DNA of 64,000 bases, taken from contig VZSF01008745.1 of assembly GCA_013398295.1 (NCBI GenBank), positions 926,967 to 990,966 on the forward strand. The letters run 5' to 3'. The position numbers and the translations under genes are program-made. Numbering within the stretch: position 1 is the first letter of the stretch; every line of letters starts with the position of its first letter. The notes under the pieces are model-generated. The model saw only the letters and a program-made list of their open reading frames with translations, was not told the origin of the DNA and searched no databases. The stretch comes from Chionis minor (Eukaryota; Chordata; Aves; Charadriiformes; Chionididae). Below are positions 19,097-29,500 of this stretch, piece after piece.

Positions 19097-22000
19097 GAAA
19101 AATTTACCACTGCTGGGCCACTGTTAAATCTGGAAAATATAATGCATTATTATTACTGAATACAATTTTCTCTGGATTTTCTTCTTAATCTTAAGAAAAA
19201 GTTTTAAAATTCATTCAATCTCTCTGGAATACATACACTTAAAATAATAAGATATTCAGATGCATTTTTGTTGTTGCTGTTAGTGGCAATAATACCAGTC
19301 CAGAGCACCACGAGTCACAACGTTTGTCTCTACCTCACTTTTTTATCCCATCCTTTATCTCATCCTTATGATCTCCTACAGCTGAAGAGGAGGTGATGCT
19401 ATTCATTCAGTTGGCCAATTTAACTTGTCTGTTGAAGCAACACATTAAGTGTAAAAGCCCTCAAAATTGCAGGCAAAAACACCAAGGGAAAGGGTGTTCA
19501 AGCTTTTAAAGTAATTACATAAAGTATAAGAAAATGGTTTCTTGACCACCAGAATAATTTTTGACACTTGTTTTCTTCTCGGCTGCCTTGTTTGTTCTCC
19601 AGCTTGTGTACGTTTCATGGCATTTCTAATGATTCAAGACTGAGGTAGTAATGTTTTTAAGTAGTGGGTTTGATGATTACCTGAGGCCTGCAATTTTCAG
19701 GATCAAAATAAATGCTCTGGAAACTAGCATGTGATGTTCACTTGGGAGCTTTATAAAAATAGATGTGTATCCCTGCTGAAATCAAGCCTTAATGATTTCC
19801 AGACAAAAAACAACTATGATGCAGGAAAAACTCAGTGACTAAAAGGAAAGGGCAGGCAATGTGCTGCGTGATCTATGAAGTCCTTGCTCTAAGAATGAGT
19901 TTTTAGAATAATTGCATGAATAGCTCAAACCAGAAGCTTTGCATTATCACCCATATCTTCTTGCTGTGTCTGAAAGGAGTAACTGGAAGTCAATGGCAGT
20001 TGCAAGTGATTGATGTTGTACAGGAACGGACCCAAAAACTTAAAATGAGATAGCTGGCTGGAGAAAAAAATTAATGGGTGTGAGAGACGTTCACAACCAG
20101 GGAAATTACTCTGACAGTATTTCCTAATTTTTTTCTAGAAATACCAGCCACTCTCACCAAATTCAATACGTGAGCAGCACACTAAGCAGGACCAGAGCAA
20201 TATCTATAACACCATATTAACATTGTGTTCACACGTGCCTTTTCAGAATAACTTCTGTCTTTTAAAACACATGTGGCAACACTGTTGAAATATTATTATT
20301 AGCACCTTAGATATGCAGAGGTGTGGGGGTTTATACCAGTAAATTCTATGGAGTTATTCCTAATTTTCCTGGTGTGAGATCTCAAGAACAGTTTTCACTC
20401 TTTCCTTTTTCTTCTTTGTCTTTTCTTAAACATCAGTTCAAATACAGAAATCCAAGAGAATACAAATTCTGGTGGTTGCCTGCTGGAATAAGTTTGTTCT
20501 CTCAGTTCTGGGCAGAGACTGCCCACACCACAGCTGGCAAAGGAACAAGAAATCTGAGGAGTCTTTTGGAGACTGAATATCTGCAGTAGTGTGTAGGGGA
20601 CGGCAATGAAGCACCGCTGGCACGGGACACTAATATAATCCTGGTCAGAAATGGCTAAAACTTCCCCAGGTGAAGACCGGGTCAGAATTTCTTTCCTTTT
20701 TGGCAAGAAACATTTGTGTTTCTAACCTGCGTTTTTATAAGGTTCATTTATGCTGATGTCCTTGGGCCAGTGGTGGTTTTTAAAGCAGAAAGTGTCCTGT
20801 AGCAAATGAAACTGCTGGTGGTTTTAGCAAATAAACAAGTTGATGGACTGAGGGAGCAGAAGCAGGATGGGTGAAGGTAACAGCGGCTGAAGAATGCTAA
20901 GATACTTTGCACATATTTACTACCAGCTAATTACTATTAAAATTCCTAAGACAAATTGGTACCAGTCATACCCACAATGTCCAGGCAAGCTGGGCATTTT
21001 GAAAGTTGATCCCTCCTTGGACTTCTCATCCTGCTGTTTCACGGCAGTTTCTCCTTCTGTCACCTTTCCAAGATCAGGCTCTTGCACAGGCGAAGAAACG
21101 GAGCCTTTCTGCGCTGCTGCCTTCCTCCTCAAATTCATCTGCTGTGGCTCTTGGGTGAAAAACCCTGGTTCAAAGCCTTCGCTTTTAAAATGCTGTTACT
21201 GTGTTTATGTTGCACGTTGGCGTTAATTCATACACTGAGATTGTTTGCGCTGGTATGTTGCCAAAACCCTACCGAGTTTACGCGGGCCGTACGGCTAGCA
21301 GCAGCAGCACATTTTCACATGTCGTTACAGGAAAGTCATGATAACCTCATAAATAAAACATGACGGGCATCATTACGTCACACAAGAGCCCAGCCTCACT
21401 AAAGGCTCTTTTTAAAGAGTAATTTGGTGATACTACTGGAGCCAAGTCACGCAGTCAGTCATCCTCTCACGTTCCTTCGGGTTTTAATTAAACTATTATT
21501 TTACAGCTTTCCTTAAATTTCAAAGCTAAATAATGTAGGACTTATTTCCTCAATTAAGGGAAGAATTGTTTCCTGTTGCTCCAAGCCTAGACTGAAAAAA
21601 AATACCACAGTTCCACAGAAAGCTGTTTAAAAAAGCTCTTACATTTTAAGTCGTTTGAGTTTTTTTGCTTTATTCTGTACCAAATTCTTGCCTTGTCTAG
21701 CTGAGGTGTTACAGATGTGAGGTTATTTTGACAAGTAACCTCAGGAGCTGACCTAAACACCAGTATCTCATTTTCTAGAAAGTCAGAGAAAAAGCTGACA
21801 CTCATTTGCTGAGGTTTAGCTAATTTTGTTCCACTGAATGCCAGAAATATTTTTTTTATTATTACCAGAAGAAGCAAATGAGCAGTGCGCCTGCAAAGAA
21901 TTAGGCAGTTTGCTCTCATTTCAAGACAGGAGACGCCATGTGGTTTGGTGAAAGTATTGTGATAAAGAAAAAAATGCCTGGTTGCGCGAAGGAGTAGGGG

Positions 22001-24366
22001 TGGGTGAGAAGTGGGAGAAGAAAGCATAAATGTGAAGCTCCTCCAAAAAGCAGAGATCAAAGTTAATGAAGCCATGCAGGTCTTATCAGGAGGTGTAATA
22101 AGGTAGCAAAGTACAAACGAAATGTTTCCCTTTAGATGTTATGCGAGGTTGGCTGGGAAAACCATGATTACCCTTGGACAGCAGTTCTCGAGGGTGGATC
22201 TTGCCTTTGCAGATGTTGGCTCCACCAGACCCTCTCTCACTGCTCCGGCTGCTTTTTCTTTCCCCTGGAAGTATTGCCGTTTACGGGCTCTGTCTGCGGA
22301 CACCAAAAGGAATGGTGTAGGAGAGCCAAGCTAACTCACTCCCTACAAAGAGCTTTTAATTTCATTTATCCGGCCCACCTCGGTGGAGAACAGGCTGTTG
22401 AGCAGCAGCTGCCACTGTGGTGGTGGTGGTGAGCCTGGTGGTGCGGGGAAAGCCCAGGCAGCTCCCCCCAGCACAGCTCCGGCTCCCTTGCTCTGCCTGC
22501 TTCTGTGTCTGGCTCTGCCAGGGATCGAGGAAAGGTTTATTTGCACTTAAAAAAAAAAATAAAAAATTAAAAAATTAACATAATATGGTTCAGCGAAGTT
22601 CAACTCTGAGAGGAATATTTTATGTGGAAAACAAAATGCCTCCTTGAGAGAAAAGATATGCAGGACCTGTCTGCTATCGAGGGCTAGTTTCTGCTTTGGA
22701 ATTCTAGGTGACTTCCATTCATCACTTCCAAGTATTTAGCATGCAAACCACAGCCATGCTCTTTCCAAAGGGAATGTTTACTAAATTAAACATTAAAGGA
22801 ATATGAAAGCTATTCTCTATTCTAATGATACTTAATTAGAAAAAAACATGGAAATAGATTCAAATAATTAGTCTTAATAAGCAGTAATTGCCAAGTCTTG
22901 TGCAATAGAATAGCCTTCACAATTTAGAGATGGAGAATAATGATGCTGTGGAACTACTAATAGACACTGCTTTGAATATTAATCTAATTTGTAAAGTGTC
23001 TTTAAGTTCTTCTTTTCTTAGACTACACGATCGCAACCATTGAGACCCATGTCTACTTGCTATCCACCAGGATAGCATCCATCCTGTTATCCATCAGCAT
23101 AAATGTATACTGGATCAAGACCATCCGAGGCGAACTCAAGTAAATAGGTTGATAATGAAGTTTAATAATTTAGTTTATGTAATGTGGAAGTTCACCATAT
23201 GCACATAGAGGTGGGTTGTCTGTACTTAGTGCTTTTGACCATTTTTTGCTTCAGGTGAGGTGTCTGCTTAGTTTTAAGTTTCAGGGCAGCGCTAGCCCGC
23301 CCTACGCGCAGAGAACTGGCAAACCACTACACCAGCCGACGCAGGGAATAAAACCAAATATTTTTTCTGTTTGTTCAATTTTCCTAATCTTGCGAACAAA
23401 ACCATAGATGCTTGTACAGTGACTATCCCACATATTGTAAAAGGTCTGCCAAACTGGTACTGCCCATTATCTGGTTGAGTCCCCCCGAGCTGTCCCAGAT
23501 TTCTTTGGGAAAGTGCAGGTTAACGGCGTCTGCCCGCTTCAGTATTGCTTGCTCAACCTAAAGCTTGCTCTGCCCAGTTCTCCCCCCGAGCTCCTATTAA
23601 TGAAAATATCAACACAACAAAGAAGAAGCAAGCATGGTTTAGTGCTGCTCGCCACTGCATTGCTATGCCATATAGTTCAGTCAATCTTTTGCAGTCCTTT
23701 TTAATTGGGAAGATGCCACTACTAAATTTAAAAATAATCTTGCACTTCTATAGGCTTCTCTTATGAAAATGCCCAAGTGTTTTTGTGAAGACACAGGAAA
23801 TTATTTTATATGGCAATCATGCAGGTTTCCTCCTCGTGTTTGAGCTGGTCTAAAAAGGGCTACGGAACGGAGCAGGATCCTGCGGCCACTCAGAGAATGC
23901 AAACGGATTTATAGCTGTAAAGAGGGATCCCTCAGTCCCACCTACAACAACTCTCCCAAGGTTGAGAAGGTGGTGATCAGAAGATAACGCTCTGCTCAGA
24001 GATCAGTCTTATAAAAGGAGAGCAAGAAGATGTCAGCAGCTAGAAGTTCAAAGGATGCCCAAAGTCAGCAGCCCGTGCTGGTATTGGGGACATAAGGGAG
24101 CTGAGCCCACTTCTTTGAAGTACATCTAATTAAGACACCAACAGTAGGCAATCCTTCCTCTCCACTCTTTATCCATTGAATATAAACATCTAACTTCACC
24201 CTGTTAAGCCATGGTTTGGTGACAGAGGGAATGCCGCACTATGGCTTTCAGCTGGGTCAGAAATGTCAAGTCTATGTGTCAGAGAGTGCTGACTGGCTCT
24301 TTTTTGGACTTAATTTTTTTTTCTTTTTTTAATGTTGAAAGGCTAACTTGGTTTTGGCAAGCTTTA

Positions 24367-24444
24367 TACCGGATCAGATATCGTCTGCCTGTGCCGCTGT
24401 GACAGTACCGGATCAGGTATCGCCCGTCTTCCTGCAGCTACTGT
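24367..24444 (+). repeat. Two-copy tandem repeat, 39-bp unit
   Basis: Two units beginning taccggatcag(a/g)tatcg at 24367 and 24406. The first 17 bases are nearly identical and the rest is diverged. About 300 bp upstream of the CpG island. Confidence 0.7.
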
Positions 24445-24699
24445 AAAAACACAAAACCAACATCAATTCTGTGCTTGGGCTAAAACAAAAGCGCATACCT
24501 GCACCTGAGCAGAATCAAATTTATATTAATGAGTTGATCTGACAACGCGCTGAACTTAGTATTCACGATCCTTCACCAGCCACCTCAGTTGCCTACTGTC
24601 ACCTGGACAGCGCCAGCGTCTCCTTTTGCACGTGGTTTTGTGTCATCTTTAAATGTATTTCTCAGTGGTTTTCTACCATTAAAGACCAAAAAAAAGAAA

Positions 24700-25870
24700 A
24701 ATTTAAAAAAAGATAGTGCATTTCGAAGGGCTTCAGCATGTGCCGCTGTGTGCTCCTGCTGCTTCACAGCTCCTGAGGAGAAAACTCGCTCCCCCAGTTC
24801 GAACCCGTCCGGCCTGCTGGGTATCCTGGCTGAGGGCCAGGCCAGTGCATCCCTGGCAGCCTGGAGAGGAGAGCGTTGGCATCCCGGGATCGATCCCGTC
24901 TCCCGGGGAGGGAGAGCGCCGCAGTACGGCAGCGCGCACCCGCACTCCAGCAACCTGAAAAGAGCCTTGGAAACCGCCCTCCTCCCGGAGCCCGGGAGCA
25001 ACATCCCCTGAGGCGGCCGGCCGGGCACCACCGAGGCCGCGCCTGCCCGGGCGCTCTGCGGCCTCACGGCCCGCACGGCGGGGAAGGCGGTGTTCGCTGC
25101 CGGGCCGGGCCCGCAAGGGCCTCGGGAAGGCGCCTGCTCCTGCCCCAGCCCGCTGGCACGGCGGCCGCGCTGCCTCCTCGGCCAACCCCGGCGCTCCGGG
25201 CCNNNNNNNNNNNNNNNNNNNNNNNNNNNNNNNNNNNNNNNNNNNNNNNNNNNNNNNNNNNNNNNNNNNNNNNNNNNNNNNNNNNNNNNNNNNNNNNNNN
25301 NNNNNNNNNNNNNNNNNNNNNNNNNNNNNNNNNNNNNNNNNNNNNNNNNNNNNNNNNNNNNNNNNNNNNNNNNNNNNNNNNNNNNNNNNNNNNNNNNNNN
25401 NNNNNNNNNNNNNNNNNNNNNNNNNNNNNNNNNNNNNNNNNNNNNNNNNNNNNNNNNNNNNNNNNNNNNNNNNNNNNNNNNNNNNNNNNNNNNNNNNNNN
25501 NNNNNNNNNNNNNNNNNNNNNNNNNNNNNNNNNNNNNNNNNNNNNNNNNNNNNNNNNNNNNNNNNNNNNNNNNNNNNNNNNNNNNNNNNNNNNNNNNNNN
25601 NNNNNNNNNNNNNNNNNNNNNNNNNNNNNNNNNNNNNNNNNNNNNNNNNNNNNNNNNNNNNNNNNNNNNNNNNNNNNNNNNNNNNNNNNNNNNNNNNNNN
25701 NNNNNNNNNNNNNNNNNNNNNNNNNNNNNNNNNNNNNNNNNNNNNNNNNNNNNNNNNNNNNNNNNNNNNNNNNTGGGGGGCGCCGCTTCTGTTCGCCGCG
25801 CTGACCCGGGAGGTGTCGGCCGGCGGCAGCGGGTGCTGCGGGGACGGAAGGTCAATGGGAATTCTGCTGA
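24700..25870 (+). promoter_or_regulatory. BCLAF3: CpG island, probable BCLAF3 promoter and non-coding first exon (contains gap)
   Basis: From about 24780 to the gap at 25203 and again from 25774 to about 25860 the sequence turns strongly GC-rich with dense CG dinucleotides (for example ggcggccggccgggcacc near 25011), unlike the AT-rich flanks. It sits 8 kb upstream of the first BCLAF3 coding exon, which has a splice acceptor and so needs an upstream non-coding exon. Island-type promoters are usual for this gene class. The transcription start itself is probably inside the unsequenced 571 bases. Confidence 0.7.
25203..25773. other. Assembly gap (571 N) inside CpG island
   Basis: Run of N flanked on both sides by very GC-rich sequence. 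The long X-filled open frames crossing it in several directions are artefacts. Confidence 0.99.
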
Positions 25871-25947
25871 ACACACCTTGGATCTGCTGATGCCTGGGTA
25901 ACCTGGAGCAGCGGCATCCGACACCCACCTCTCGCTTGGTTGATTTG

Positions 25948-26090
25948 GAATAATTGTGCATAATCAACTAAACCAGCCCGAGAAGTATCGGAATACATAG
26001 ATTTGGTCAAATCGGCACCAGTTCATCCTACTTTGGTTTGACTCAGTCCTGGAAATTCATTAAGCTGCACCAAAGGCACACTGTAACCAA
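25948..26090 (+). repeat. Left arm of the long inverted repeat
   Basis: 143 bp, begins gaataattgtgcataatc and ends ctgtaaccaa. Pairs in inverted orientation with 26443-26585, with about 23 mismatches, mostly transitions. Confidence 0.88.
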
Positions 26091-26442
26091 CGCGTGTGTG
26101 TTTTGTGGTCCAATGTGTGTAGCTCGCACATTCGGTGAGGTTTGGGAGGGCCAGGAGCCAAGCTCGGGGCAGGGGCGATGAGATGCCATGGGGGCTGTCA
26201 GCACCGCACCCCCCGTGTCTTGATGGTTCCAGAAAACCCACCTTGGTGTGATCCCGCTGGGCGAGGGCAGAGCTGAGGTCCCTGCGTGCTGTTACTGTAA
26301 GGACAGCGTTTTCCTCAGAGTTGACCAAGGCATAAATGCCAGCGGTCCCTGTTCCTAGTAATTTATATGTGGCTACACACAGATTTACACCGATTAGTGG
26401 GTTTATCATAACTTGGAGCAGGTTTTGTATAGTAGTCATATC

Positions 26443-26585
26443 TTGGTTCCAGTGTGCCCTTGGTTTAGCTTAAGGTATTTTCGGGATCGAGCCAAACCAA
26501 AGCAAGATGAATTGGTGATGATTTGACCAAATCTGTGTTTTCTGATACTTCTTCAGTTGGTTTAGTTGATTATGCACAATTATTC
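26443..26585 (-). repeat. Right arm of the long inverted repeat
   Basis: 143 bp, begins ttggttccagtgtgcc and ends gattatgcacaattattc; reverse complement of the left arm. Equal arm lengths without indels argue for a single structured element rather than chance. Confidence 0.88.
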
Positions 26586-29500
26586 ATACACATCTGAGGG
26601 GGCAGTAATGTCTCGGGAGGAATCAGTGACAGCAATCTCCTCACTTGGTTCAACTCTATCCAGAACAGCTACACCTAATTTTTATTGCAATTCTTACATG
26701 CCCCAAGTCACTTGTAAATATAGTTTAGGTTCCTGAATTACAAGGGTTTAAAACAAAGGCTACTCAAATCGCTGGGAGATTTTAATTACCTGCTTACCTT
26801 GTGTGTTTGTGGGCCTCAAGGAAAAGTGAATCTTCTGTGAAAGTTTTGCTGGGTGTGGACTGCTGGAGGAAGAGCATGGAAAGAGGATGTCAGGAAGGGA
26901 GGGGAAGAAATATGCAAAAGACATGGAAGGATTTCTGGTGACGGAAGCCACGTTGTGGCAGGCTGAGAGACACAGGGCTGGGCAGAGAGGGGCAGAGAAC
27001 ATGGATGACTAAGTCTTTCCCCTTGTTTTCATCTTTCCACTCTGAAGAACTAATCAGAAGCTATGAGGATTATTTTTTTTAATATTGGTGTTGATGAGGT
27101 GAGCTGAAATTAATTCACTTTCTTCAGAGGCACACCCTGTTATCCTGATAAACAGCTGTCTGTCTTAATAAGTGTCCATGCACTCCTCCACATCTGCCTT
27201 CAGCAAAATAACTGGTATTTCTGCCACCGCTTTTGTAAGAGTGATCAAACCAACTCTCTTTCCGCCTGCGCTGTGATGAGATGGGCTTGATTTCGGTGCC
27301 GTCTTGCCTTGTGGGTGTTCACCTGTCAGAAGAGTAACGTAGGCTGGGTTGGTGTCGCAGCAAGCTGGTGAGCGATGTGGTTGTACGCAGTTAGGTTTGC
27401 TTTTCCTCTCAGGTGGCAGCAGGCGCTTGCTGCCTGTGGGGAAGGGAGAAAATGTGCTGGGAGTCTTCCAGCAAGGGCTCATTTCTCCGGTGGGAATGGG
27501 GAAGGCAGCCTGGACTTCCCAGCCTCCTGGCAGCGCTGCTGATTCTGAATAAATAAGGGGTTTCTTTTGGTTTTCTGGTGTTTTTGTGACATAAGGTGAA
27601 AAAGCAAAGGTCTCCATTACAGTTTGAACGTATTGGAGAGCTTTCAGTAGGGAGGAAGTTGTGGTTTGTCTCTGGGACTATGACAGGAGTGGATTTAACG
27701 CAGTTCTGGCATCCCCTTAGAAACCAGTAGGCAGAAGAGGCTGGGGATGGTGCTGTGACGTTTAAGGCTCTGTAATAGATGGGTGTTAAAGGCCTATAAT
27801 TCAATGCATTATAGAAATGGCTTACCAATATGTTTATGGGTTGTGCTTTCCTGGGGGGGGGGGGGAAGAAGTGTTTATTTGAGAGTGAAATACCTAATTT
27901 ATTATGTGATACAGATTTATCCTGCTCCGTCTTTCCAAGTTGGCATTGTAATCTGTTTTTTTGCAAAGGTAAGGCATCGCCTGCTAATTAGTGTCATTAA
28001 ATGGGTTGGTTTTAAATGAGAGCACACTGAGCTCAAGTTACGTGCTCGGTAGATCTACTCAGTTATTTTTATTCTTTTGCTCAAATACACAGGGGCAGGG
28101 GAATGCTTGCTATGTAACCCTAGGAATCACTTAAAATTTGTTTAGTGGTCCATTAAATATTGTATGTTCCTGTACTTTCTGTAGTAGGTGTTCATCCTAC
28201 TGTGAGTGTAAGGAGGAAACAATAATTTTTATATCTATTCTGCGTAGCAAGCGGAGGAGAGTGAAGCCTGCATGCTGCCCCTGCGTGGGGCAGTTACCTC
28301 GCTAGCATGAGGCCTGGTTGCCTGTTAATGACACTTGGTATTTGGGATATGACCTGCGTAAAGCCTGCCTTCCCCAGCTTCTGCCAAAGAACAAGGATAA
28401 AACTGAGAAGGAGGACAATAAGTTCTTTAAAGTGGCTGTGGCCATGGTTTTGGGAGGCCGGAGGGGTGCTTCTGGTGCTGGGGAGGCGCCGGCTCTCAGC
28501 AGACAAACAGGAGTGTCGGAGCTGGCTGTGCTCCTTGGGTCGTGGCACGTTTGGCAGGAGTGTGGGCTCATGAGGCTGTCTCCTGCCAGTGCTGCCCACT
28601 GTTCCCAGCTGTGCTGCCACAGCTGCCTGGGGAGGTGCTGTGGACCTGGTCAGGAAATTTGGTAAATATAGCATGGCAGCAAAAAGGAAAAATGAAGGAG
28701 CAAGGGGGAAGGAATAGCCCTGTCATCTCCCTGGTGGTTGGTGTTCATGGTGAGGATTGAGGCTGCGGGGACCTGGGGGTGGTGCCACCAGACCTGCTAC
28801 AAAATATTTAGGGGAGTCAAAGCATAAACTTGGAGATGTGGAGGGCGCTCTGAGCGTGACAAAAGTGCAGGAGAAGGGAGCTGTAATCGAAAAGAGCACT
28901 CATTGAATATCGGAGAGCCATGAGGAAACTGAGGATGCAAATTTGCATCTCGGTCATTTGCATTGATCTGTTACCTGCTGTGTTGTCTGAAAGAGGGAGT
29001 GGTTTAGAAATCCCTCAGCTGAGTTTCATTTGCCTCAGCTGGGGTGTGTGTCCTTGACCTTAAACAGCTCTTCTAGCTCATAGTTTTCAAACCTGTCACA
29101 TAGGTCCTGCCCTGAGGCGATGTGCCTTGGGTTGGGAGTTGCCTCCCTGGGCTGGCAGAGCTGTAACTCAGCTCCAGGCACCTCTCTGGTGATGGGGCAG
29201 GGCTGTGCTGCACGCTTCCTTACATCCTTTGGCCGCTGCAGGGTTGGGGATGGTGGATGAAGGTGGGAGCTACGGTTTTGAGGTTGAAGGTGTTTGGTAG
29301 AAAAACTGGGGAGGAATGGGCATGGCCTAGCGCAGCACTGGGAGCCTCTGGCTGTGGTGATGGTACCCAAGCCGGACTGGCAAGCATTGGCTAAAGGAGA
29401 TGTGAAGTCCTGTTGCAGGTTCAGAAATGTTCCGGCCAATTTGTTGGGTGAGGTTTCTCTGTTCTTGTGTTCTTTTCTGAGCATTTGCTGTTGGAGGTGA

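Larger units (their letters stand above)
15186..24600. other. Intergenic region between MAP7D2 and BCLAF3
   Basis: About 9.4 kb with one recognised element, the CR1 tail at 18881-19096, and the tandem repeat at 24367. A GC-richer island-like stretch at about 17950-18700 holds overlapping frames on both strands but no recognisable protein. T-rich and A-rich runs occur at 14894 and 17640. The first kilobase may belong to longer MAP7D2 transcripts. Confidence 0.55.
25948..26585. mobile_element. 638-bp inverted-repeat (foldback or MITE-like) element, 143-bp arms
   Basis: Left arm 25948-26090 and right arm 26443-26585 are reverse complements. Hand alignment gives about 120 of 143 matches with no indels, and the outermost 25 bases are identical (outer end gattatgcacaattattc on the right, its complement on the left). 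The 352-bp centre is unrelated and more GC-rich. It carries no transposase-like frame (the 138-codon minus frame 26023-26439 spans arm and centre and resembles nothing known). No clear target-site duplication was found. It lies just downstream of the CpG island, so probably inside BCLAF3 intron 1. It could be a non-autonomous DNA transposon or an inverted segmental duplication. Confidence 0.8.

Noticed and set aside
24585..25967. 460-codon minus frame and other large frames over the CpG island
   Set aside because: Mostly gap characters; the rest is Gly/Ala/Arg/Pro-rich translation of GC-rich DNA with no recognisable domain.
26023..26439. 138-codon minus frame inside the inverted-repeat element, considered as a transposase
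   Set aside because: Too short, no catalytic motif or zinc-binding pattern, and it reads through one arm.
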